DNA from: Paenibacillus segetis
GTDB taxonomy: Bacteria; Bacillota; Bacilli; Paenibacillales; Paenibacillaceae
Direction: 5' to 3'
Length of the DNA: 64,000 nt
Assembly (NCBI RefSeq): GCF_014639155.1
Contig: NZ_BMFT01000002.1
Coordinates: forward strand, 496,001-560,000
The notes beneath the pieces are model-generated. The model searched no databases. It saw only the letters and a program-made list of their open reading frames with translations, and had not been told where the DNA came from. Numbering within the stretch: the stretch's first letter is position 1; every line of letters begins with the position of its first letter. Both the position numbers and the translations under genes were made by a program. This document shows positions 7,759-15,951 of the stretch, piece after piece.

Positions 7759-9290
7759 CCTCTTTGACCTCCAGCAGCAAGGCTACCTGCCATCATCAGA
7801 CCTAATTCTTGATCATTGGTTTGCTCTGGCAAGACTTCCCCGACAATTTTACCTTCATAAATGACCACAATCCGGTCGGACACATTCATGATTTCATCAA
7901 GTTCAAAAGAAATCAGCAACACGGCTTTGCCTTTATCTCGTTGTGCTATTAATTGCTTTTGTACAAACTCGATAGCACCAACGTCTAGACCACGCGTAGG
8001 CTGAGCAGCGACCAGAACATCGGGATCTTTATCAATTTCCCGTGCGATGATGGCCTTCTGTTGATTACCTCCGGACAAAGAACGCGCTAAAGTCGTAATT
8101 CCCGGTGTTCTTACGTCAAATTGTTCGATCAGGCGTTGGGCTTGCTTTTTAATGGCATCGAAGTTTAAAAATCCACGTTTGCTATACGGGTCTTTATAGT
8201 AGGTTTCAAGTACAAAGTTCTCGCTCATCGAGAAATCAAGCACCAAGCCATGCTTGTGTCGATCCTCTGGAATATGGGCGACGCCGCTTTCAGCCACAAA
8301 TCGAGGTGTACGACCTGCGATTTCTTTGCCACTAACCTTAACGGAACCTTGATCAGGACTGCGTAATCCGGTGATCACTTCGATTAACTCAGACTGACCA
8401 TTACCATCAACACCGGCAATCCCTAAGATTTCCCCAGCTTTTACGTCAAAACTCAGGCCATTTAAGACGGATACCCCATCCTTACGCTTTAACTGGATAT
8501 CGTTCACCGACATCACTGTTTCTCCCGGTTCTGCTGGCTGCTTATCCACTTTAAATGTAACATTTCTTCCAACCATTTTCTCAGCAAGCTGGCTAGGATT
8601 GGATTCCGAGGTTTTGACCGTGTCGATTACCTTACCACGACGAATGATGGTCACCGTATCAGAAATATGCATAATCTCTTTCAATTTATGAGTAATGAGA
8701 ATGATAGATTTTCCTTCAGCAACTAACCGTCGCATAATATCCATCAATTCAGTAATTTCTTGGGGTGTAAGAACAGCCGTCGGTTCATCAAAAATCAAAA
8801 TCTGTGCACCGCGATATAATGTTTTTAGTATTTCAACCCGTTGTTGCATACCAACGGATATGTTCTGGATTTTGGCATAGGGATCGACTTTTAATCCATA
8901 TTGCTCTGATAAGTTCTTAATTTTGGTTGCGGCTGATTTATGATCCAGGCTGATTCCATGCTTAGGTTCCATTCCCAGAATAATATTCTCAGTTACGGTA
9001 AAAGGTTGGACCAGCTTGAAATGTTGGTGAACCATTCCGATCCCATATTCAATGGCCTTATTTGGATTGTCGATTTGAACTGGCTTGCCATCGATTTCAA
9101 TGCTACCCTCATCCGGTTGGTACAACCCAAACAGGATGTTCATCAGCGTGGACTTTCCGGCTCCATTCTCACCAAGTAAGGCGTGAATTTCACCTTTATG
9201 CAGTTTTAGGCTGATGGAATCATTAGCGACAATACCCGGAAAACGTTTTGTAATGGATTTCAACTCGACGACAGGGTTGGATGCATTCAT
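7755..9290 (-). CDS. nupO: nucleoside ABC transporter ATPase (NupO type, double cassette)
   Basis: Two ATP-binding cassettes in one 511-residue chain, as in sugar and nucleoside importers of the RbsA/NupO group. Cassette 1 has Walker A GENGAGKST (about residues 40-48) and LIFDEPTAVLTPQE. Cassette 2 has the degenerate Walker A GVDGNGQSE, LSGGNQQK and QPTRGLDVGA. The ATG giving MNASNP is chosen because GGGTGAT lies directly upstream; the longer frame to 9317 lacks a site. It drives the two permeases downstream. A hairpin separates it from the binding-protein gene. Confidence 0.9.
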   Translation of the reverse strand: MNASNPVVELKSITKRFPGIVANDSISLKLHKGEIHALLGENGAGKSTLMNILFGLYQPDEGSIEIDGKPVQIDNPNKAIEYGIGMVHQHFKLVQPFTVTENIILGMEPKHGISLDHKSAATKIKNLSEQYGLKVDPYAKIQNISVGMQQRVEILKTLYRGAQILIFDEPTAVLTPQEITELMDIMRRLVAEGKSIILITHKLKEIMHISDTVTIIRRGKVIDTVKTSESNPSQLAEKMVGRNVTFKVDKQPAEPGETVMSVNDIQLKRKDGVSVLNGLSFDVKAGEILGIAGVDGNGQSELIEVITGLRSPDQGSVKVSGKEIAGRTPRFVAESGVAHIPEDRHKHGLVLDFSMSENFVLETYYKDPYSKRGFLNFDAIKKQAQRLIEQFDVRTPGITTLARSLSGGNQQKAIIAREIDKDPDVLVAAQPTRGLDVGAIEFVQKQLIAQRDKGKAVLLISFELDEIMNVSDRIVVIYEGKIVGEVLPEQTNDQELGLMMAGSLAAGGQRG

Positions 9291-9337
9291 AAGGATCACC
9301 CTTCTATTAGATTTCATCTAGCAGGTCTTTAACAAAC

Positions 9338-9368
9338 GACAAGGCCAGTTGTAGTAACTAGCCTTGTC
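9338..9368 (-). terminator. intergenic hairpin between bmpA and nupO (partial terminator or mRNA stabiliser)
   Basis: GACAAGGC (9338-9345) and GCCTTGTC (9361-9368) pair perfectly, with an inner AGTT/AACT helix. The T-run after it on the minus strand is poor. Such hairpins commonly let the binding protein be made in excess over the membrane subunits. Confidence 0.5.
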
Positions 9369-9407
9369 ATTAATTATATTTGATTATTCTAATGCTGGGA
9401 ATAGAAC

Positions 9408-10427
9408 TTATTTAGTTGGAGCCTCAGGAACAACGATTTCACCACTGATGATTTTTGCTTTATAATCTTCTACTTTAGCAAGGATCTCTGCAGAAACGTT
9501 TTTGCTGGAAGTATCAGCAATACCTACACCATTATCTTTCAAACCAAGCGTTTCAGTTCCACCAGTAAACGTACCGTCAACAACTTGTTTACTTACACGT
9601 TTTACAGCTTCGTCTACACGTTTGATCATGGAAGTCAAAGTGATTTCATCACCAAATTCAAGGGATTGGTCTTTGTCGACTCCAATAACCCAAACATCTG
9701 CGCCAGCTTTTTTACGAGCGATACCTTCATTGAAAACACCAGTTCCTGTAGCGCCAGCAGCTGGGAATAAGATGTCTGCTCCATCATTATAGTAAGTTGC
9801 TGCTTGTGTTTTACCTAGGTCAGGTTTGTCGAAAGCGCCTGTGTAGTTAATCATAACTTGGGCATCCGGATTAACGGCTTTGACCCCTGCTTGGAATCCA
9901 GCTGCAAACTTCTCGATAACTGGAAGCTGCATTCCGCCAATGAAGCCGACTTTATTGGTTTTTGTAGTTAGACCTGCAACTACACCAACAAGGAAAGAAC
10001 CTTCATTTTCAGAGAAAGTTACAGATTTAACGTTAGGTGCATCAACAACGGCATCAATGATCGCCAGTTTGGCATCTTTGTTTTGATCGGCTACTGTTTT
10101 AATGTCTTTTTCCAAGCTCATACCAATACCCCAAGTGAGGTCGTAGCCGCCTTTTACAAATTTATTAAGGTTCGTTACGTAATCATCAGCCTTAGTACTT
10201 TGTAAGTACTCAACTTTAACTCCATCCGATTCTTTAATGGATTGAAGACCTTCCCAAGCGGATTGGTTAAACGATTTGTCATTAACGCCACCTACGTCAG
10301 TAACCATCCCAACTTTAATGTTGGAAGTTGCTCCGTTACCGCCAGTTTCGTTCTTCTTGCCGCAAGCGGACAAGACTAGGGTTACTGCAAGCAGCATTAC
10401 CATAGTTAGTTTGATTGATTTTTTCAT
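9408..10427 (-). CDS. nupN: BmpA/NupN-family nucleoside-binding lipoprotein
   Basis: Lipoprotein (lipobox LSAC, Cys22) of the Bmp/PBP1 family of purine nucleoside binding proteins. Typical segments are GMVTDVGGVNDKSFNQSAWEGL, the IIDAVVD and NEGSFLVGVVAGL region, and AAGATGTGVFNEG. It is the first gene of the importer operon and is separated from the ATPase by a 117-bp gap with a hairpin. Purine nucleoside binding is inferred from family and operon order. Confidence 0.9.
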   Translation of the reverse strand: MKKSIKLTMVMLLAVTLVLSACGKKNETGGNGATSNIKVGMVTDVGGVNDKSFNQSAWEGLQSIKESDGVKVEYLQSTKADDYVTNLNKFVKGGYDLTWGIGMSLEKDIKTVADQNKDAKLAIIDAVVDAPNVKSVTFSENEGSFLVGVVAGLTTKTNKVGFIGGMQLPVIEKFAAGFQAGVKAVNPDAQVMINYTGAFDKPDLGKTQAATYYNDGADILFPAAGATGTGVFNEGIARKKAGADVWVIGVDKDQSLEFGDEITLTSMIKRVDEAVKRVSKQVVDGTFTGGTETLGLKDNGVGIADTSSKNVSAEILAKVEDYKAKIISGEIVVPEAPTK

Positions 10428-10494
10428 TTATACTTTCCCCCTTCAGAGTGTAAAACATAATCAGCACCATGAAGTGCCTGTATGACCACTCTGA

Positions 10495-10630
10495 TTATAC
10501 AATTAAAGATACGCAAAATCCAGATGTTATTGACCGTAGTTTAATAAACGTTCGTGACAATTTGGTTGTAAGCGGTTCATATGGAAACACCTAACATCCA
10601 TTGTTCGGTTTGTGCGTGAATTTGCACAAA
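10495..10630 (-). promoter_or_regulatory. promoter and candidate operators upstream of bmpA/nupN
   Basis: On the minus strand a perfect TATAAT lies at about 10500-10495, roughly 70 nt before the start codon; its -35 (TGGATT at 17 bp) is weak. Further upstream is a PurBox-like ACAAACCGAACAAT (10600-10613 complement; one mismatch to AWWWCCGAACWWT) overlapping a palindrome TTTGTGC-N8-GCACAAA (10609-10630). The second, inverted PurBox normal for PurR was not found, so PurR control is only a suggestion. Nothing else is seen in the 295-bp gap. Confidence 0.3.
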
Positions 10631-10722
10631 AATTAATATTTATATTCTACTCGGAAAACTAAACTTTATCTCGTTAAAGCGCTGTGATTAATGAGACTTG
10701 TAGGAAGCATTTAGAAGCATTT

Positions 10723-12285
10723 CTACAATTCAAGCTGTGGGGTTAGTGTTTTCAGATCTTGTGTGGCGGGTCCCTCCAATACATGTCCTTTATAATCAAA
10801 TCTTGATCCATGGCATGGGCAATCCCAAGATCGTTCCGCATCATTCCACTGCACTTCGCAGCCAAGGTGCGTACAAGTAGTATCCACTAGATATAGTTTA
10901 CCTTCTTTATCTCTATAAGCTCCTGCTCTTTTGCCGCAATGCTTAACTACGCTACCCTCATCAGCCCTTAGATCATCTGGTTTCATATATACCGTTCCTA
11001 TTTTCCCGGAGACTAGCTCTTTCGCCACGGTAGCATTTTGAACCGCGAGGTTCTTAATGCTAGGATTCATCTTGAACCGTGATGGGGTGAACAATTCCGC
11101 GTAGCGGTTATCTTTACCGAGAATTAAATCGTGAATCAGATGTGCTGCGAGTGTTCCAGTGGTCATACCCCATTTCCCATAACCAGTTGCTACGTAAACA
11201 TTAGGATGTCTGGAGTTAAGAACACCGATATACGGAACTTCATCAATCGTAATGAGATCTTGCGTAGACCAGCGGTATGGAATGCCGGTTAGGTCATATA
11301 ATGATCCGCCAAACTTCTCTAGCTCTTCGTAATGACGAAGTGTGCACTGACTATCTCCAGTTCGGTGAGATTCTCCACCAACTAGAATAACTTGCTTACC
11401 ATTCATTTTGGCAGATCGTAAGGAGCGTTTTGGTTCACCACAATTGATGTACATTCCCCCTTCAAAACGAGTTCTCGCTTCCAGGGCAATAGCGTAGGAT
11501 CGTTCGGCATGTAACCTTGTGAAATACAAGGAACCCCCGTCGAAGAACGGAAAGTGAGATGCTGATACAGCGTGATTACAGGAGATCATATGGCCACTTT
11601 GAGTCTTTAATTGAAGCCGTTCATCTTCACCTTGCTCCGCATAATCTTCCATCAAGGTATGTTCATATAATGAACCACCATGCGTGGTAATGTAGTCTGT
11701 TAGGGCACGTAAGTAGAGAAGGGGATGGAATTGAGCCTGATTTCTGAGTCTGATGGCTCCCTTGATAGTTAGTGGAACAGGAACAGTGTCTACCCATTCA
11801 CCCGGGAGTCCAAGCTGCCCATATGCTTGCCATTCCTGCTGCAATTGTTCAGCTTGTTCATCAGAGTCTGCGTATAGATAAGCATCCTCCTCTTCCAAGT
11901 AGCACTCGATCTCATGCTCCTTTACGGTATCTCTAATGAATTGAAGCGCTTCTTCATTGGCTTCGAAATACAGCTTGGCTGCTTCTTCACCAAAATGCTG
12001 GATCAACTTACTGTACATCATTCCGTGTTGGGAGGTTATTTTAGCGGTGGTATAGCCAGTTGCCCCATCAAGAATCGTAGCTGCATCTAGGACCGCAACT
12101 TTTAGACCGGCTTTTGTTAATACATAAGCTGTGGAAATGCCGGTTATACCCGCTCCGACTATAGCAACGTCCACTTTTATGTCATTACTTAACTTCGGAA
12201 AGGTAGGTAGAGATGAGGTTTCTCTCCACAACGATTCCGGGAATTGGGGTAAAGCAGGCAAATTTTGAAGTAGATCTTTCCTCAA
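10723..12285 (-). CDS. FAD-dependent oxidoreductase with C-terminal Rieske [2Fe-2S] domain
   Basis: 520 residues. The N-terminal DadA/GlpD-type FAD fold begins VDVAIVGAGITGISTAYVL (about residues 39-57), with YVATGYGKWGMTTGTLAAHLI near the end of the FAD domain. A C-terminal Rieske domain (last about 95 residues) has the ligand pairs CTHLGC and CPCHGS, so the cluster site is complete. This fusion occurs in Bacilli (YhfW-like) with no firm substrate. The TTG start has AGGAGGAG seven nt upstream. It is divergent from the PerR-type gene, which suggests, but does not prove, a shared redox context. Confidence 0.88.
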   Translation of the reverse strand: MRKDLLQNLPALPQFPESLWRETSSLPTFPKLSNDIKVDVAIVGAGITGISTAYVLTKAGLKVAVLDAATILDGATGYTTAKITSQHGMMYSKLIQHFGEEAAKLYFEANEEALQFIRDTVKEHEIECYLEEEDAYLYADSDEQAEQLQQEWQAYGQLGLPGEWVDTVPVPLTIKGAIRLRNQAQFHPLLYLRALTDYITTHGGSLYEHTLMEDYAEQGEDERLQLKTQSGHMISCNHAVSASHFPFFDGGSLYFTRLHAERSYAIALEARTRFEGGMYINCGEPKRSLRSAKMNGKQVILVGGESHRTGDSQCTLRHYEELEKFGGSLYDLTGIPYRWSTQDLITIDEVPYIGVLNSRHPNVYVATGYGKWGMTTGTLAAHLIHDLILGKDNRYAELFTPSRFKMNPSIKNLAVQNATVAKELVSGKIGTVYMKPDDLRADEGSVVKHCGKRAGAYRDKEGKLYLVDTTCTHLGCEVQWNDAERSWDCPCHGSRFDYKGHVLEGPATQDLKTLTPQLEL

Positions 12286-12362
12286 GCTGTGCTCCTCCTT
12301 TTGGTATGGAAAGTAATCATCGATGCATATTTATCGAACGAACTATTCATAGTATGAGAAAA

Positions 12363-12377
12363 ATGTTCTACGAACAT
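12363..12377. promoter_or_regulatory. palindrome ATGTTC-TAC-GAACAT between divergent genes
   Basis: A perfect 6-bp inverted repeat with a 3-bp centre lies in the 200-bp divergent region between the Rieske oxidoreductase and the PerR-type gene, about 35 bp upstream of the -35 box of the latter. Candidate operator; the binding protein is unknown. Confidence 0.3.
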
Positions 12378-12412
12378 GCGTGAAAGGAGACATTACAGGT
12401 TAGATCAGCCCA

Positions 12413-12441
12413 TTGACGCATTATGAAATAAGACTTATACT
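12413..12441 (+). promoter_or_regulatory. sigma-A promoter of the PerR-type regulator gene
   Basis: TTGACG (12413-12418), 17-bp spacer, TATACT (12436-12441). A very AT-rich stretch follows at once (12441-12470), where a PerR/Fur operator would be expected, but no clean 7-1-7 box can be called. Confidence 0.65.
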
Positions 12442-12485
12442 AATTCTAAATTAAAAATATAATACATTAGGGAATGATATATATA

Positions 12486-12875
12486 ATGAGAGCTTTGAAT
12501 TTAACCACACAACGCAAGGCCGTATATGATGTGATTCGTAATACGCATGATCACCCGACGGCGGCAGATGTGATGAACCGTTTGGTGGAGCAAGGCTACA
12601 ATTTTGCCTATGGTACAGTGTATAACTCACTAAGATATTTGGTGGATAAAGAGATGGTTCGTGAATTGAAGCTGGGAGAGGCTGCCAGCCGATATGACGC
12701 CAAGTTGGATGATCACCAACACATTCTTTGTGAGATATGTGGACATGTCGATGAGGTAATGACTAAAGTTCCTGAAGACTGGACCAACGAAGTCTCTAAA
12801 GAGACTGGATATGATGTGCATCATGCTCATGTCGTATTCGGGGGGGTGTGTCCAGCGTGTCAGCAGAAGAAATAA
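12486..12875 (+). CDS. perR: Fur-family metalloregulator, PerR type
   Basis: A 129-residue Fur-fold repressor. The DNA helix reads YGTVYNSLRYLVDKEMV. Two zinc pairs are present, CEIC and CPAC. The residues that form the PerR regulatory metal site have equivalents here: His in DHPTAADV, Asp in SRYD, the two His of DDHQH and Asp in HVDEV. PerR senses peroxide by iron-catalysed oxidation of those histidines. The ATG at 12486 is preferred; an in-frame ATG at 12474 abuts the GGGA with no spacing. The paralogue identity (PerR rather than Fur or Zur) is inferred from ligands and similarity. Confidence 0.8.
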   Translation: MRALNLTTQRKAVYDVIRNTHDHPTAADVMNRLVEQGYNFAYGTVYNSLRYLVDKEMVRELKLGEAASRYDAKLDDHQHILCEICGHVDEVMTKVPEDWTNEVSKETGYDVHHAHVVFGGVCPACQQKK

Positions 12876-13681
12876 AGGATTCAGATTATCCTGCTGGGAA
12901 CATTACACCGTTTCGACATCCAGTTGATATGGATGCATCCACGATGGGTCAGGAGCAATCTGTTGTTGAAATGAACGCATGTCCGGTTACACAACGTGTC
13001 ATTATCGTTAGCCCGTTTCCGAGTGAAATTCACGAATTGGTACGGGACCTATCGGATGGTTGCTTTGATGTTCTAGTGTTTCATCACTGGGAGCAGGGGA
13101 TTCGTAACGCCTTGGCTGCGGACTTATTGATCTTTGACCTAACTCCATATGGTAGTAGAGAAGAACAAATCGCAATGAAATCTTTAGTACAGCAGGAGAC
13201 AGGGGGAATTCCTTCCTTAATGCTAGTGAAGGAATCGATGCTCGCTCGTTTGGATCAAGGGTTGATGAATCAGGAACTGTTGGTTTGGCCTGCCCGCCCG
13301 CAGGAAGTTCTCTATCATGTTCAACGTATTATTCGAAGTGGAGAGAAACGCTCTTCTTCATCTCGTTTGCTGGAAGGTACATCCCCAGCTATCTACAAAG
13401 ATCTGTGGATAGATCGCAAGAAAATGTCTGTCTATCGTAGTGGGAACAAGATTGAATTGACGAAGACGGAGTATGAGCTATTGATTAAACTTCTGGAACA
13501 AGAAGGTAGTGTCCTTTCGCGTGAGGAATTGTTGGAGCAAGTGTGGGGAACCTCTTTCTTAGGTGGAAGCAACGTGGTTGATGTTCATATTAAGAGCTTA
13601 CGTAAGAAACTGGGAGATCGCGCTGCCGATTCATTATATATTGCAACTGTACGTGGTGTAGGATATCGCTTAGCAGATTAA
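12857..13681 (+). CDS. OmpR-type winged-helix regulator with degenerate receiver domain
   Basis: About 274 residues. An unstructured N-terminus of about 45 residues precedes a receiver-like domain (VIIVSPFPSEIHELVRDL to VHYVQRI-like end), then a complete C-terminal OmpR winged helix (LTKTEYELLIKLLEQEGSVLSREELLEQVWG; NVVDVHIKSLRKKLG; IATVRGVGYRL). The aspartate in LLIFDLTPYG sits where a phosphoacceptor would be, but the acidic pair normally ending strand 1 is replaced by Ser-Pro, so normal phosphorylation is unlikely. The start overlaps the end of perR; GTG at 12857 has a G-rich stretch 10 nt upstream, with GTG 12848 as alternative. No histidine kinase is adjacent. Confidence 0.75.
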   Translation: MSAEEIKDSDYPAGNITPFRHPVDMDASTMGQEQSVVEMNACPVTQRVIIVSPFPSEIHELVRDLSDGCFDVLVFHHWEQGIRNALAADLLIFDLTPYGSREEQIAMKSLVQQETGGIPSLMLVKESMLARLDQGLMNQELLVWPARPQEVLYHVQRIIRSGEKRSSSSRLLEGTSPAIYKDLWIDRKKMSVYRSGNKIELTKTEYELLIKLLEQEGSVLSREELLEQVWGTSFLGGSNVVDVHIKSLRKKLGDRAADSLYIATVRGVGYRLAD

Positions 13682-13700
13682 GTAAATTCTTATAGAGGAA

Positions 13701-13868
13701 GTTCAAAAAGCCATCTATTGATCACGAAGCATATCAAGAAGCGGATTCGACATCGAATCTTGAATTCAGCCGGGCCCTCTGGTGCTCACGTAGGTTTTGC
13801 CTACGCTCCGCTCCTCGGTCCCTGGCTTCATCCAACCTTCTTGGTGCTGAATATCTGGCTTTTTGAAC
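13701..13868 (+). repeat. palindromic repeat family, copy A (short form)
   Basis: 168-bp element bounded by a perfect 13-bp inverted repeat, GTTCAAAAAGCCA on the left and TGGCTTTTTGAAC on the right. Inside are GATTCG-acat-CGAATC, a GAATTCAGC/GCTGAAT pair nested inside the ends, and the hairpin CGTAGG-ttttg-CCTACG. It begins 20 nt after the stop of the winged-helix gene and accounts for most of the 348-bp gap before the HemD-like gene. Open frames inside it are not genes. Confidence 0.85.
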
Positions 13869-13897
13869 ACTTACTTATAGCTTATCAACTTAAAGTG

Positions 13898-13928
13898 GTC
13901 GTTCATCATCATTGATGAACGGCTTTTC
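13898..13928 (+). terminator. intrinsic terminator after perR/winged-helix operon
   Basis: CGTTCATCA (13900-13908) and TGATGAACG (13913-13921) form a 9-bp stem with a 4-nt loop, followed by GCTTTTC. Located just after repeat copy A. Confidence 0.62.
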
Positions 13929-14029
13929 TGTTATTTACTTCACTTCTTGTGTCGTTTAAGCTGGAGCTAGGTTAAGTAGTCTAGGGGATAGTTACATATA
14001 TTAAATCAGTTGAATACAGGGGGAGTATT

Positions 14030-14890
14030 ATGCCACGGAGATTGGAAGGTAAAAGGATTGCATTAACAGGGCCACGTCGGGCAGAGGAATTGGGGAAGCT
14101 AGTGGAAAACTTGGGTGGAATCCCGTTGTATCGACCTGCACAAGGAACCGTGCTTCTAGATGATATCGATCTTCGCAATGCCATACTCTCATGGGTAAAT
14201 TCTCCTCCGGACTGGTCGATATTTACAACAGGTATGGGACTCGAGGCTATGTTCGATATGGCAGAGGATATGGAAGTAGTTCAGCAACTTTGGGACAACC
14301 TAAGAGTGACATCCATCGCGGCACGGGGTTATAAGACAGCTAACGCTTTGAAGAAGCGTCAACTGACGCCTATGGTGCGTGATGATGATGGCAGTACGGA
14401 AGGTTTGATTCGTGGACTTTCTGCATATGATTTACATGACAAAACCATTATGTTGCAGCTTCATGGAGATCCTGCTCCTCGTTTAGTCCATTGGTTACAG
14501 GATCAAGGGGCGACATGTACTCCCATTCTTCCTTATCGCCATATAGCACCACCAGAGGGAGCGCTTGAAATGCTCCTGTATGATATTATGGAAGGCAAGG
14601 TTGATGCTGTTACCTTTACAAGCGGCCCACAAGTTAGGTTCCTGCTGGAGTATGCTAACAAACAGCAGTGTTTGCCTGAACTGATTAATATGCTGCATGG
14701 CCCAGTTATTGCTGTTGCGGTAGGCAAAGTAACAGCACAGGGATTATATGAGGCAGGGGTTCCCCGTGTGCTCTTCCCTATGGAAGAACGAATGGGCAGC
14801 ATGATGATTGAGCTAACTCGTTATTATGCCGGTGAAGCCCAGCCCTTATCTATAGAAAGGTCAGCGGACTCAACCGGTGAACAGGTTTAG
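14030..14890 (+). CDS. stand-alone uroporphyrinogen-III synthase (HemD)-fold protein
   Basis: 286 residues with the HemD two-lobe pattern: LEGKRIALTGPRRAEELGKLVENLGG at the start, WSIFTTGMGLEAMF and VTSIAARGYKTANAL in lobe 1, and PYRHIAPPEGA, AVTFTSGPQVRFLL and AVAVGKVTAQGLYEAGV in lobe 2. No other haem genes are nearby, unlike a normal hemAXCDBL operon. In actinobacteria a HemD fold fused to an OmpR-type winged helix is the nitrate/nitrite regulator NnaR; here a winged-helix protein lies immediately upstream as a separate gene, so a regulatory or sensory role is as likely as catalysis. GGGGGAG precedes the ATG. Confidence 0.8.
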   Translation: MPRRLEGKRIALTGPRRAEELGKLVENLGGIPLYRPAQGTVLLDDIDLRNAILSWVNSPPDWSIFTTGMGLEAMFDMAEDMEVVQQLWDNLRVTSIAARGYKTANALKKRQLTPMVRDDDGSTEGLIRGLSAYDLHDKTIMLQLHGDPAPRLVHWLQDQGATCTPILPYRHIAPPEGALEMLLYDIMEGKVDAVTFTSGPQVRFLLEYANKQQCLPELINMLHGPVIAVAVGKVTAQGLYEAGVPRVLFPMEERMGSMMIELTRYYAGEAQPLSIERSADSTGEQV

Positions 14891-14909
14891 GTTATAGGAG
14901 GACATTAAT

Positions 14910-15551
14910 ATGACGAATAAGAAAAAAGCACTTTTGATTGGGGATTACACCCATCCGAAATTTCATCCTCTTCAGGGTGTTGATGAAGAGATCACTCACA
15001 TTTTACATGATTCCCTTTCGGTTCAGTGTAGTGAGAACAAACAAATGCTCGAGCTAGGGAATATAGAAGCTTTTGATTTATGTATTTCATATCACGATAG
15101 TTGGGCAGAGAAAGTATCTTCAAAGCAGGCGGCTGGACTATTGTCCTTTGTTAGTGGTGGTGGTGGGTTGCTGGTTCTTCATAACGGCATTGTGCTGCAG
15201 AAGAAGTATGAACTGGCTCAAATGATTGGGGCCAAAAATACAGTACATCCGTCATTTTGCAAATTGGATATGAGAATTACAGATCCAGAGCATGATATCA
15301 TGCAGGACATCGAGCCATTTGAAATCTCAGATGAACCTTATCGCTTTGAGTTTGATCCATTTAATGAAACAACGATTCTTATGGAATATAATCTAGATGG
15401 AGAATGGCATCCCGCTGCATGGGCGCATGCTTACGGCTTAGGTCGTGTAGTATATCTATTGCCGGGACGTGATCAGGCTGCGTTTCAGCATCCGGAATAC
15501 CGTAAATTAGTTCTCCAAAGTGCAAAATGGGCAGCGAGATGTCCAAGCTAA
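14910..15551 (+). CDS. ThuA-like (glutamine amidotransferase-fold) protein
   Basis: 213 residues with features of the ThuA family: KKALLIGDYTHPKFHPLQG, an FDLCISYHDSW segment, the glycine-rich turn LLSFVSGGGGLLVLHNG, and AWAHAYGLGRVVYLLPGRD near the end. ThuA-like proteins act in sugar or trehalose metabolism or are uncharacterised; reaction unknown. GGAGG lies 9 nt before the ATG, and the gene follows the HemD-like gene by 19 nt, so the two are probably co-transcribed. Confidence 0.78.
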   Translation: MTNKKKALLIGDYTHPKFHPLQGVDEEITHILHDSLSVQCSENKQMLELGNIEAFDLCISYHDSWAEKVSSKQAAGLLSFVSGGGGLLVLHNGIVLQKKYELAQMIGAKNTVHPSFCKLDMRITDPEHDIMQDIEPFEISDEPYRFEFDPFNETTILMEYNLDGEWHPAAWAHAYGLGRVVYLLPGRDQAAFQHPEYRKLVLQSAKWAARCPS

Positions 15552-15639
15552 AGTAATCTTTTGTGATCATCATGACTAAAATCTGGTTTATAGGGTATAA
15601 GCTATAGGATCATATTTTGGAAAGGGTGGGTGGTTAATC

Positions 15640-15948
15640 ATGACCGATTTGTTGAAAAAAGCTATTTCATTAGGATGGGGTCTAACTATCGTTAGTAAGG
15701 AAAAGGTGGAAGACCTGGTTGATGATTTGGTGAAGCGGGGTGAGCTCGAGCCTGCGGAGTCTAAACAATTTGTGGAGCGGTTAATCGACAGAGGAGCGGA
15801 AGAGCAGACGAGGCTCAAAAAATTGGTGAATGAACAGGTCCAATCTACGCTTCAGCATATGGGACTTGCCTCTGCCAAAGAAGTCGAGGAGCTCGCAAGG
15901 CGCGTTGCTGAATTAGAAATCAAAGTAGCTGAACTCCAGCAGCCGTAA
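15640..15948 (+). CDS. phasin-like (PHA granule-associated type) coiled-coil protein
   Basis: 102 residues, highly charged and helical: KEKVEDLVDDLVKRGELEPAESKQFVERLIDRG in the first half, then a leucine/valine heptad coiled coil (KEVEELARRVAELEIKVAELQ). This matches the short phasin/PhaF-like proteins often encoded directly before an AarF/UbiB kinase gene in Bacilli. Only 3 nt separate it from the UbiB gene. It may be a regulator or scaffold for that protein; polyhydroxyalkanoate binding is not implied by anything else here. Confidence 0.75.
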   Translation: MTDLLKKAISLGWGLTIVSKEKVEDLVDDLVKRGELEPAESKQFVERLIDRGAEEQTRLKKLVNEQVQSTLQHMGLASAKEVEELARRVAELEIKVAELQQP

Positions 15949-15951
15949 GCC

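Noticed and set aside
12363..12377. LexA SOS box in the perR divergent region
   Set aside because: The palindrome is GTTC-N3-GAAC, opposite in polarity and spacing to the Bacillus SOS box GAAC-N4-GTTC.
13718..13915. Open frame of 65 codons after the winged-helix gene
   Set aside because: It coincides with repeat copy A and the following terminator; its sequence is dictated by the repeat.
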